From Acarospora socialis (lineage: Eukaryota; Ascomycota; Lecanoromycetes; Acarosporales; Acarosporaceae): 64,000 bases of DNA. This document shows positions 55,493 through 64,000 of the stretch, piece by piece. The stretch's first letter is position 1. Every line of letters begins with the position of its first letter. Location of the stretch: assembly GCA_025617375.2 (NCBI GenBank), contig JAMYGW020000006.1, positions 1,245,001 through 1,309,000 of the forward strand, written 5' to 3'. The notes beneath the pieces were generated by a model. It saw only the letters and a list, made by a program, of their open reading frames with translations. It was not told the DNA's origin and made no database searches. The position numbers were made by a program, and so were the translations under genes.

Positions 55493-57504
55493 ATGCTTGT
55501 ATCAATGCCAATAGCATTGCCATTTCGGAGCAGATCTTGCCCATGTTGGCGAATATCAAAGATTCTAACAGGCACCCTACGAGTTCAACTTCCATTATAT
55601 GCTCGATCTCTCACATCTCACGCGCATGATGAACATTCTCAGCCTCAAGAATCAGAAAGGACCACCGTTTCCACCAAACCTTTATTTCGTACTGTGTTCG
55701 TTCAATCGCCGGCCCTTGTTGTAAGTTTGGACCAAGGCCTTACACTGTATAAGATGCCAGTTGCCACATGTCCGAAGCTGACCTGGGGTAGTCTCATAAA
55801 GACATCATCAAACGCCTTCCTTTAGTTGGGCAATCGTCCAAATTTGCAAATCCGCTGCTGCTCCTTCTCTTGACCCCATCATTTGCGAGCTGGCTGAACG
55901 ACGAACAGACTTTCGTTCATGATGCGCTCAGCTATGTTTTTCAATCGACTCAGGCTACACATGAGTTCAGTGTACTCGCCGCGGTCGTGGATGGACTCCC
56001 ATCTCCCGAACTACATCCCTGGTCCCGTGCCCATCAGAAACTGGGAATCGTGGAGAACTTGTCACTCCAAGGTGGACGAGAGGGTGTTGCTGTCCTGGTC
56101 GCGGAATCCACGCGGATAGCACCAGATCTCTTCACCACAGCGAGGAGGATGGACGACCTTGACCCGGCGACTTCCAACCAACGAAGTACAATATCATTCT
56201 ATCTCAAACCAACCAAGAAGGCTCTACGGCATACGGCACATGCTATACCACCAACAAGGCATGCGGCATATTCTATAGCACCCAAAAGGCATGCGTCATA
56301 CGAGATCGAATTACCGCTGGCGAACACGATATTTCGAAACGGGCTGACATCGACAATGTTTGCCTCGCGCTGGGCTCGGTCAGGATCCTCGGTGCCACTT
56401 GAACTCGAAATGGTCGAAAGACGCCCTCTACGCCATCAGCGGATACTCATGCCGGTCAATGCTGAACCCGGTATTCATAATGGGCATTTTCTCGAGGTCC
56501 CCCTGAAGAGCCTGACGGTACCATGGATCGTAGCATCGGCAATGGGTAATATCGTCCGTCAGCTATACACGGACGCAACTGTGTCCAAAACGATGCCAGC
56601 ATCTGAAGGCCTCGAGGAAGCAGTCGGTAGATTCTTGAAGAAAACGAGCCATTGGACGTCACCCCAGAGTTTCACAGTTTGGGCTCTGATAACCCCGAAA
56701 GAGAGATGGCACGGCGAGCCGACTGCGCAAGACGCGACGATTTTCGGTAGCCTTCAAAACGGTTCCCGGCTGCATCGCGTCTTGAGCGGCGGTGGCGGTT
56801 ACGGGAAGAAGATGGGTTTGCTGGCCCTGGACCCGGACACCGCTTACAGCTCTGGGAGCAAGTCCTCGGCGTTCGGAACGGGAGCAGACTTACACGAGGA
56901 AGAGAAAGACGCTCTGGGTGAGGTGGTCAAACTCGGGGATGTGATTCAATTCTTCATCTACACCCAAGGCGTTACAGCCAAGATAGTCGAGGGCAGACGG
57001 ACGGGGTTCGATCAAGCCGAAATCGACTTTGGTACAATACCATCTACGATTGATTCCATGCCCGATTCTTCCACCGAAACACAGAAGACGGATGGAGTGC
57101 TCCCCATCAATTACCGCACCGACATCTTCGGTGCGCTTTCCGAGCAAGGACTCAGTCTGACAATCGACAGCCATGGCCCCGAGGGTCAGGAGTCCTATGG
57201 CGCCCAGCGTCTCGGACGTGTGGTGCAGAGTAAAGTTGACGTGCCATTCACGAGATATCGATTGCGGTATAATTCCGGCCTGTTCAAAAAACATGCAGCC
57301 ATGAAGTATTCCGACAATCTGATGATTTCCGGAGAGAAGCCTACCGGGCAGTATAAGGCCGTAGACGCACAAACTCTCACAAAGGCACTTGGTGATATAC
57401 TTGAGAGCTCGGCAGGTGAAGACAGTGCGAAAGCTGAGCAGGAGACTGATATAAGGTCTCCGGAAAGTCGAGACGGTACTCCGCTTGTAATCCGATACTT
57501 CTAA
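55493..57504 (+). CDS. Conserved FIST-like protein with mitochondrial-type leader
   Basis: Exons 55493-55720 and 55792-57504, joined in phase 0 across a 71-nt intron, give 646 aa. The N-terminus is Arg/Leu-rich and free of acidic residues for 45 positions (LPFRSRSCPCWRISKILTG), a typical mitochondrial presequence. The main part has blocks that I associate with a fungal family carrying FIST-type sensory domains: LLLLLLTPSFASWLNDE, VLAAVVDGLPSP, ISFYLKPTK, LPLANTIFRNGLTSTMFASR, ASAMGNIVRQLY and, near the end, DIFGALSEQGLSL. Between residues about 196 and 225 a short unit (RHTAHAIPPT, RHAAYSIAPK, RHASYEIELP) is repeated three times. The biochemical role is unknown. The FIST label is from pattern memory and is moderate. 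Confidence 0.7.
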
Positions 57505-57973
57505 ATAATTACCTCAAGACTTGGCTCTAGAAAGATTATGTATGAATGATGAGTGAGGGATTGAGGTTGAGAAGGGCGATCCAGTACAAGTATGTCTGAG
57601 TCAATCACGGTAGATGAGCATGATCGGTATGCTTGCTCACAAAGTGCCAAAGGAATAAGGCGTATATAAACGTAGAGATAGCACATCCTTCTACCTCAGG
57701 CCTGTCCAGGAAAACACATGGAATTACAGTACTTATACAAAAAGTGGTAGGTGGGTGATTAAACCTGTATCACGAACGCCTCAGCTGCCAAATGAAACGA
57801 ACACATCCTTCTTCCTGATAGCCCCAGTGGCGGTCGCAACACGACATTCGCATTACATTAGAGCATATGGCTTAGGTGCCAGGAACCAAAGAAGCGATAG
57901 TACTTCTACCGTGCCTCGAAATCGTCATAGTGTCTCTTTACGAGAGGTCTGATCGAGAAAGCCTAGGTCAGAT
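57505..57973. other. Convergent intergenic region
   Basis: This is the 3' flank of the FIST-like gene and of PCC1. No gene is seen. Confidence 0.45.
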
Positions 57974-58426
57974 TCATGGTACAGGCTCTCCTCCTCCAAG
58001 CACATCAACATCCAACTCTTCCATGATTCCCAGCACAACCCCTAAGCTCTCCATGAAGCCATTGACCGCCACCCTCAACATGCGATTCGTTGTAGCCTTG
58101 TACTCGGTACGGAGAACTGTCTTCTGTGCTTCCTCAGTCTCCATCCCGACAGTATGCTTGTTCGCATCCGCTGATCCATTCAAGCCATCGGTTGATGCTG
58201 TTGTGTTTGGCGGTACGGTGAGAGAAAAGCTCCGCGACACCAGCGGAGAGAGCTCGGCATCGACCTGAAGAGCACGAAGGGCGGAGAGCGCAAGACGGTG
58301 CGTTGGGAGCGGGACGTCGATTGTCCTAAAATATGGGTCAGTGAGTACCCTCCAGCTATTGAAGAGTCGTCCAAGGCGACCGTACAAGGAGCAGGGAAAG
58401 GCTGGGTCGATGACTGAAGGGGCCAT
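57974..58426 (-). CDS. PCC1: KEOPS/EKC complex subunit Pcc1
   Basis: Exons 58386-58426 and 57974-58325, joined in phase 2 across a 60-nt intron, give 130 aa. The splice restores FPCS-LTIDVPLPTHRLALSA. The family core is LRALQVDAELSPLVSRSFSL, then a 25-residue Ser/Thr/Asn insert, then VLRTEYKATTNRMLRVAVNG and FMESLGVVLGIMEELD. Pcc1 is the small dimerising subunit of KEOPS, which makes the t6A base of tRNAs reading ANN codons and influences telomeres and transcription. The intron has no stop and a length divisible by three, so retention would only insert 20 residues. Confidence 0.9.
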   Translation of the reverse strand: MAPSVIDPAFPCSLYGRLGRLFNSWRVLTDPYFRTIDVPLPTHRLALSALRALQVDAELSPLVSRSFSLTVPPNTTASTDGLNGSADANKHTVGMETEEAQKTVLRTEYKATTNRMLRVAVNGFMESLGVVLGIMEELDVDVLGGGEPVP

Positions 58427-58922
58427 CGCAACCCCGCGACCCAAAGCCCTAACGTAGATTATGGAGTACCAACCATGCGCGGTGATGTAGGTTTCAGGAC
58501 CGAGCTAAATTGGTGGGGTGGCGGAGCGGACGAGAACATCCCATGGATCCAACTAGCGTCGTCGTCCCGACAACCGTCGACGTAGTCCCAAAGAGGAAAC
58601 ATAACAAGCCTAGCGTCCTTTCCCTGGTAGGCTGCTATAGAGCTCGATTTCGAGCAGACCTACATCTCAACATCTCTCGTTTTTGCAAACCATTTACACA
58701 CACACAACGCTCACTTCAACCATTGTATTGTTAGAAGTATCCCTACAATACAGCAAACATCATTTTGAGAAGACGAGAAACAAGTTGCGGACAGTCTCAT
58801 TTGCTGTAGAAGCATATTTTGGTACATCGGACCTGCCATAACAACTATCGCGGTTTCTCCGAGAACCCATCGGCGACTAGCTCCTCGCAATCGGAGAAAG
58901 TACACCACTCTCCTGCTGTGGG
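58427..58922. promoter_or_regulatory. 496-bp divergent promoter region, PCC1 and CDC14
   Basis: The start codons of the two genes face away from each other across this interval. It has no coding signal. The right half is T/A-richer with ACACACACAAC. Confidence 0.45.
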
Positions 58923-61017
58923 ATGTCTCCTTCCGCAGCGACCAGCTACGGGCAGGTGATAGAGTATATCCAAGGTACATCGCTGCGCTTATCGCACTCG
59001 CAAGCGTATTGTATCTTCGTCAATGCTAATACAACAATACCACAACAGACCGCCTCTACCTTGCCTCCTACACTCACCCACCCAACGTCGCTACTCCATT
59101 TCCGTATCCTGCTAGCACCACAAGAACAGCGCACAAACGATCCTCGAAATCGCAGAATGGCCCGACACCGGCGCCTGTCGCAAGTGGTCCGAAAGTCCAC
59201 CCACCTGTGTACTTTTCGATAGATGAGAGCTTGTTATACAATGCCTTCCACGCCGACTTTGGTCCATTGCACATCGGTCACCTCTACCGCTTTGCGGTAC
59301 AGTTACATGATGTTCTCGGAGACCCGGCGAACAATGAGAGGGGCGTGGTGTTTTGGAGTAAAGCGGACTCAAGAAGTAGGACTCATCTTCAATGTTCCAT
59401 CCACTCATATGAAGACATGCTGACAGGACTGTCCCTTTGTAGGTAGAGCGAATGCAGCCTGTATCTTAGCCTGCTACATGGTCATGATTCAGTCATGGCC
59501 ACCACATCTGGCACTAGCGCCGATAGCGCAGGCGGACCCGCCCTTGATGCCGTTCCGCGATGCAGGGTACAGTCAAGCGGACTATGTCATCGGCATACAA
59601 GATGTGGTTTATGGTGTGTGGAAGGCGAAAGAGGAAGGTCTCTGTGGGCTCAGAGACTTCAGCCTGGAGGAGTAAGTCTATACCCTTCGAAGAAGCCGAA
59701 TCGTTTGCTCACATATATCTGTACAGATATGAAAGATTTGAGAGAGTCGACATGGGAGACTTCAACTGGCTGACTCCACAATTCTTGGCTTTTGCATCTC
59801 CCCAGCACCAACCAACCGCTCCAATTGCGCCATCATCTCCATTATACGCCTCGCTACCAACCACAATCTCGGCTGTTCGAACATCAAAGCTACCAACACC
59901 TTTCAAGAACGTACTTTCGCATTTCGCATCGAGAAACATCGGTCTTGTGGTCCGGCTGAATTCGGAGCTGTACTCTCCATCCTACTTCACCGCCTTGGGT
60001 ATCAATCACATTGACATGATATTCGACGACGGCACTTGCCCACCACTGCCACTAGTGAAGAAGTTCATCAAGTTGGCGCATGAGATGATCACGGTCAAAC
60101 ACAAGGCTATCGCAGTACATTGCAAGGCAGGTCTAGGCAGGACAGGTTGTTTGATCGGCGCATACCTGATCTACAGACACGGATTCACGGCGAATGAGAT
60201 CATCGCCTTTATGCGCTTCATGCGACCTGGGATGGTCGTCGGGCCGCAGCAACACTGGCTGCATCTGAACCAAGGGACCTTCCGGGAGTGGTGGTTCGAG
60301 GATACGATGAAGGAGAAGCTTGCGCTTGTCTTGCCGTCGACGCCAACAAAAACAAGCCAAAGGCTACGTATCGTGACCGATAGTCAGACCGCAACTCCAC
60401 CAAATGGAAGCCAGAACAGCAAACGAGCAGCACTCGGCGAGATCGACAACAACGAAACTTCTGCCGCAAGCGCAATTGATGAGAACCTTCCAGCGCCAAC
60501 ACCAGGACAACCTAGGAAGACCGGCAGGATAGACGGAAGACACCACCCCTACTCTCGAGCAGCATCAGTCGGCTACGGCGTCGAGAACGAGATGGAAGGA
60601 AAGCCAGGCACAGAGGTGGTCTCGATGCAGGCTCATCGCCAGAGCCAAGGCGGATCCGAGAGCGAAGAGGAATGGCAGCTGCGCGTCATGGCGCGGCGGG
60701 CCTCATCGCGCTCGCCGCTGTCGTCGGAGAAGAAGAGAGCCGTCAGCTATACGACGACCACGACGACCACACACACTAGCTACAGCACCGCCAAAGCCGG
60801 CTCCGCTGACGACGTGGAGAACTGGACCACCGAGACCGTTAGACCCAAGACACCCGGAAGTACCAAGAGCGGCAGCGGCAGTGGCACCATAGGCGTTGCG
60901 AAAGTGAGGGCGACGCCGAGACGTAGCGCGGATAGCAGGAGCGAAAGTAAAGGCGTCCGGAAGACGAGCGGAAGGATTGGAAGTGTCGGCGCTGGCGTAA
61001 TGACCAGAGCCAAGTGA
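58923..61017 (+). CDS. CDC14: Dual-specificity protein phosphatase Cdc14
   Basis: Four exons (58923-58974, 59049-59375, 59443-59671, 59727-61017) give 632 aa. The N-terminal half has the Cdc14 core: IQ-DRLYLASYTHPPN, VYFSIDESLLYNAFHADFGP, ANAACILACYMV, YERFERVDMGDFNWL, then RLNSELYSPSYF and the catalytic loop HCKAGLGRTGCLIGAYLIY with Cys335 and Arg341, followed by MRPGMVVGPQQHWLHLNQ. Cdc14 reverses Cdk phosphorylation at mitotic exit, cytokinesis and sporulation. The C-terminal 250 residues are Ser/Thr/Arg-rich and disordered, with SP/TP sites and a basic tail suited to nuclear or nucleolar targeting. Family length is normal for filamentous ascomycetes. Confidence 0.96.
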
Positions 61018-62163
61018 TGGGCTCCGCTATACTGGCCGGTCACCTATTACCCCGATCCCATGTCGGAGTGACATTGTGAGTTATGCTTTGGCGGTACTGG
61101 AGCCTTTATCATGCATGCTTATCCCTCATTGGAAACGACTGCGTTTTTCATCCGATTTTGCATTCGCTGCTCTTGCTCGTATAACGGTCCTGGTTGGCTT
61201 CTCTTCATTCGCTTAGGGGACATGGGGAAACTGTTGGCGTTGCTTTCTCAGTAGACTGGAGTTCTGGCTGCATGTCCTGTATCAAGATGAATTCACGCCG
61301 TTGTGGATGGGAACGCTAGAAACGCAGTCTACTCTTTACGATTGGTCTTGTGCTTGAAGTCAACGTTCGCGGTAGTGTCCGAGGCTCAGGGCGAGAAATC
61401 GTCGCCACGCGAATTCAAAGGAACTCAAAATAATCCACGCTTGGATCAGTCAATTGTACAGATATATGGGTGAGAATTCAATCAGTGTGAAGTTCCTATG
61501 GAGGAGTGCATGCATCAGTGAGTTGAATGCAAGAAATTCCTAGATTCAGTACTCAAGTTTGCATGGTGGACGTGTGATAGATTGCGAGTTTTCTGCTTTG
61601 CGTGGCGACGATTTCTCGCCCTGAGCCTCGGTCCTTCCTCATTGAAGGTATCAAAGTTCTGACTATGCAGACACTCCATACCCTTATATCAGCATACCTT
61701 AACAAACCACAGCATCGGTCCATAACTCATGACTGAACACAAAGCACACACCCAATTCAGCAAATATACAAGGTACCTTTTACACAGAGACGAAGACCCC
61801 AATCCACCAAGTCAGACCCCCAGCCTCATCCAACACCCTGCCATCGTGACCTTGCAACAGCCACAGACGCCACATCCATTCCCACCCACCACGCGCAATA
61901 TAAGACGTCAGCACCGACCCACCCCCAACCTAACCTAAACTCACCTCCCACAAACGGGCCATCATCTCTCCGACCCACTCCCACTCCGCTCCCCTCCTCT
62001 CCCAACACCACACCTCTTAGAAACCGCCCTTCTCCTCCCCTTACCCTTACCCTAACCCCCCCTCATCATCCCCTCCTTTACTCATCCCACCCAATCCAAG
62101 CAACCCCTCTTCCCCCCATCCAATCCAACTCCGCACAACCTCACCCCCCTCCGCCAGCCCACC
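61018..62163. other. 1.1-kb intergenic region with a perfect inverted repeat
   Basis: It holds the inverted repeat at 61379-61631 (listed separately). From about 61,790 to the next start the plus strand is strongly C-rich, including a short CCCTTACCCTTACCCTAACC tract near 62038-62057. No gene is recognised. Confidence 0.5.
61379..61631. repeat. Perfect 32-nt inverted repeat, 189-nt loop
   Basis: The arm at 61379-61410 begins CCGAGGCTCAGGGCGAG and ends GTCGCCACGC; bases 61600-61631 are its exact reverse complement. The loop is AT-richer than the arms and has no coding frame. The structure could be a small foldback element or the terminator/hairpin region downstream of CDC14. No flanking duplication is evident. 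Confidence 0.85.
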
Positions 62164-63471
62164 ATGTCCACCCCCTCCCCAGTCATAACCCTCTACACCG
62201 GCTCCACCGCACCCAACACCTACTCCTGGTCGCCCTTCAGCACCAAACTCGAAGCGCGTCTGCGCTTCTCCCATCTCGCCTACACCGTCGCGCAGGACGC
62301 GTCGCCGAGAGCGGGGCCTAGGGGGAGGATCCCTTACGCACGCATTCCGTCGTCGTCGTCGTCGAGGGATTTGTCTTCTGGGCAGAGGGGAGGGAAGAGC
62401 GGAGGGGAGGATGGGGAAAGGAAGAGTGAGGAGGGCGAGGGGAGAGGGATACGGGGAGAGAACGGAATGGGCGAGAAGGGGAAAGAGGGTGGGGAGATGG
62501 TGGGGGATTCGGCGGTGATTATTAGGACGTTGGTGGAGAGGGGGTGGTTGGAGGATTTGAACGCGGGGTTGGGGGATGGGCGGAGGGCGGGGGATGTGTT
62601 GATTAGGGCGCTGTTGGAGGAGAGGGTTTATTTTCTGGCGGTGAGTTTTCTGCAATATCTTTTCCCGATTATGGGGTCTTGTGGGGTGGGGTGGGGGGTC
62701 GGTGGCAAACGAAGGTTGTTAGGGTTATTTGGGTGCATGATGCGGGTGAGGGTGTAGGTAGGTCGGTGGAGGAGGTAGAGAACGAGAGGGTGGGTTTACA
62801 AGAGCTGAAGGTAGCCAGACTTCTGGATTTGAGGGCTAGGCTTTTCCTCCCCATCATGGTATTATAGGACGTGCAGATATAAGGCTTGATACCTCGACTA
62901 TAATACGCTGACTCTAGCTTACACAGGCCTACGAACGCTGGTGTATCCCGAGAAACTACTACCGCAGCCGCGACGAGGGCCCGCTGGCCAACATCCCCTA
63001 CCCCATCCGCGTCGTCGTTGGTTGGTTCCTCCGCCGCACCCTCGCGCGGAACTACGACGGGCAGGGCGTGGCTCGGTATACGGATCAGGAAAGGAGGATG
63101 TTTGGCGAGGAAGGCTGGAGGACTGTCAATGATGTTTTGGTGGCGAATAATAAGAATAGGAGTAATAATGGTGTTGGTAATGGTGAGGGGAAGGGAAGTG
63201 GGGCTGTTTGTTGGGTGCTTGGGGGCGACAGGCCGACGGAGGCGGATGCGAGCTTGTATGGGATGCTGGCTGCTGTGTTCATTGCTTCGGCGTGAGTGCA
63301 GACCTGTTGGATTTGTGGGAGTTGGTTTGGGTTGAGTCGGCTAACTTGTCGTTCATGCGCGCGTCTAGAAATCCGGAGACACAGGAGACGGTTCGCAGGT
63401 TTCCTGCGCTGGTGGAGTATGCGGAGAGAATCCATGCAACGTACTTTTCGGACTATAAAGGGTGGACGTGA
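62164..63471 (+). CDS. GST-fold protein of the Tom37/metaxin/FAXC kind
   Basis: Exons 62164-62640, 62927-63291 and 63369-63471 give 314 aa. Intron 1 is 286 nt, intron 2 is 77 nt. The N-terminus is a thioredoxin-fold start of the GST_N_4 kind: ITLYTGSTAPNTYSWSPFST, KLEARLRFSHLAYTV and GRIPYARI. A Ser/Gly/Glu/Lys-rich insert of about 45 residues, coded by G-rich DNA, follows before GDSAVIIRTLVERGWL. The helical C-terminal domain has AYERWCIPRNYYRSRDEGP, IRVVVGWFLRR and the conserved GGDRPTEADASLYGMLAAV. Relatives include failed-axon-connections proteins and many fungal GST-like proteins of unknown substrate. The insert may vary between strains. Confidence 0.85.
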
Positions 63472-63664
63472 CGGGAAAAGCGGTTTCATGCGAGCGGGTA
63501 CGACGCTGAATAAAGTCTATATTCTCTTTCTTGCAATACTAAGACAGATAATAGAAAGGGGTGTCATATTGCAAAATTCCGAGAAACCCAGTAGCCCAAC
63601 CCGTGCTCCAAGAGCTCCTCAGTTCATGAACTCCTTCCTTCCCACATACTCCAAACCTTGTGAA

Positions 63665-64000
63665 TTACTCTTGAACCCACGCAACCATCGCCTGCACAGT
63701 TGACACCATCGTGAAGACACCGACGCACACGGCAACACCGATCTCTACCTTGGCAGTATACCACGCCACCACGGCCGCCGACGCCTGGGAGGTAACGAGT
63801 ACGGTAGCCAATAAGTAACATAGGCGGGCCTTATCGAGGACAGGCCAAAGGATGACAGCGTTACCCGGATGGTGAGGTAGAACGGTTTGCTGGCTGTGTT
63901 GGAGGACTTTAGGGTTGTGGAAGGCCTCCGTGAGAAGTCTGTTAGGCTTGCCGTTGAGCACGTTGACAGGGATTGGATATCTCTGACCAATCTGAGACAG
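63665..64000 (-). CDS. C-terminal end of a membrane protein (partial)
   Basis: The frame is open from the window edge to a stop at 63665 and has no start inside, so the gene begins beyond 64000. It reads LSQIGQRYPIPVNVLNGKPN, a hydrophilic stretch ending PGNAVILWPVLDKARL, then two membrane segments (CYLLATVLVTSQASAAVVAW and VGVAVCVGVFTMVSTVQAMV-like). No family was recognised. It is convergent with the GST-like gene. Confidence 0.65.
   Translation of the reverse strand: MSQIGQRYPIPVNVLNGKPNRLLTEAFHNPKVLQHSQQTVLPHHPGNAVILWPVLDKARLCYLLATVLVTSQASAAVVAWYTAKVEIGVAVCVGVFTMVSTVQAMVAWVQE

Noticed and set aside
62036-62060. Telomere-like CCCTTACCCTTACCCTAACC tract
   Set aside because: Only about three imperfect units within a generally C-rich promoter, with genes continuing on both sides. 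Not evidence of a chromosome end or a telomere-linked insertion.

Overview
The window is nuclear DNA of a filamentous ascomycete (Pezizomycotina). The evidence is dense genes with many 50-70 nt GT-AG introns carrying CTAAC-like branch sites, typical fungal families (GH72 cell-wall transglycosylase, GT62 mannan polymerase subunit, GT90, KEOPS Pcc1, CDC14, PEX4), small secreted cysteine-rich proteins, and one AT-rich, CpG-stripped transposon nest. A dothideomycete is my best guess, but nothing here proves the class. No tRNA, rRNA or CRISPR array was seen.

Left arm (1-27,800). In order: the 3' end of a BZZ1-like SH3 gene; a GPI-anchored GH72 glucanosyltransferase; an unrecognised 428-aa protein; a GT8 glycosyltransferase; a small PAH-domain protein; a divergent pair of secreted cysteine-containing proteins, one with four dibasic kexin-type sites; decayed gene fragments, including a PD-(D/E)XK-type pseudogene; a mitochondrial carrier with a 10-nt microexon; a prenylcysteine-oxidase-like flavoprotein; an NAD kinase; a GT62 Anp1/Mnn9-type protein; a GT90 (CAP10) protein; and a membrane-anchored fucose-lectin-like protein. 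GH72, GT8, GT62, GT90 and the lectin make this arm rich in surface glycan functions.

Transposon nest (about 28,040-39,870). A Ty1/copia element (174-bp LTRs, 5-bp target duplication gatat) is split by a Ty3/gypsy element (316-bp LTRs, duplication cttaa). Both lie in minus orientation, and older AT-rich DNA flanks them. Paired LTRs differ mainly as TG in one copy against CA in the other, so the lost ancestral sites were CpG and were deaminated on opposite strands in the two copies. Most element coding capacity is destroyed, but a 170-codon frame on the strand opposite to gag-pol, between pol and the 3' LTR, is still open.

Right arm (40,186-64,000). The first gene beyond the nest is an apparently intact 1,555-aa STAND/NLR-like protein (RRM-like segment, serine-hydrolase domain, NB-ARC). 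A housekeeping run follows: PEX4; PTPA-type PP2A activator; RRP46 exosome subunit, divergent from PTPA across 147 bp; a large Ser/Pro-rich protein; a FIST-like protein with a mitochondrial-type leader; PCC1 and CDC14, divergent; a GST/Tom37-fold protein; and the C-terminus of a membrane protein leaving the window. Exon models were built by hand from splice consensus, reading phase and family conservation. All multi-exon coordinates span introns.
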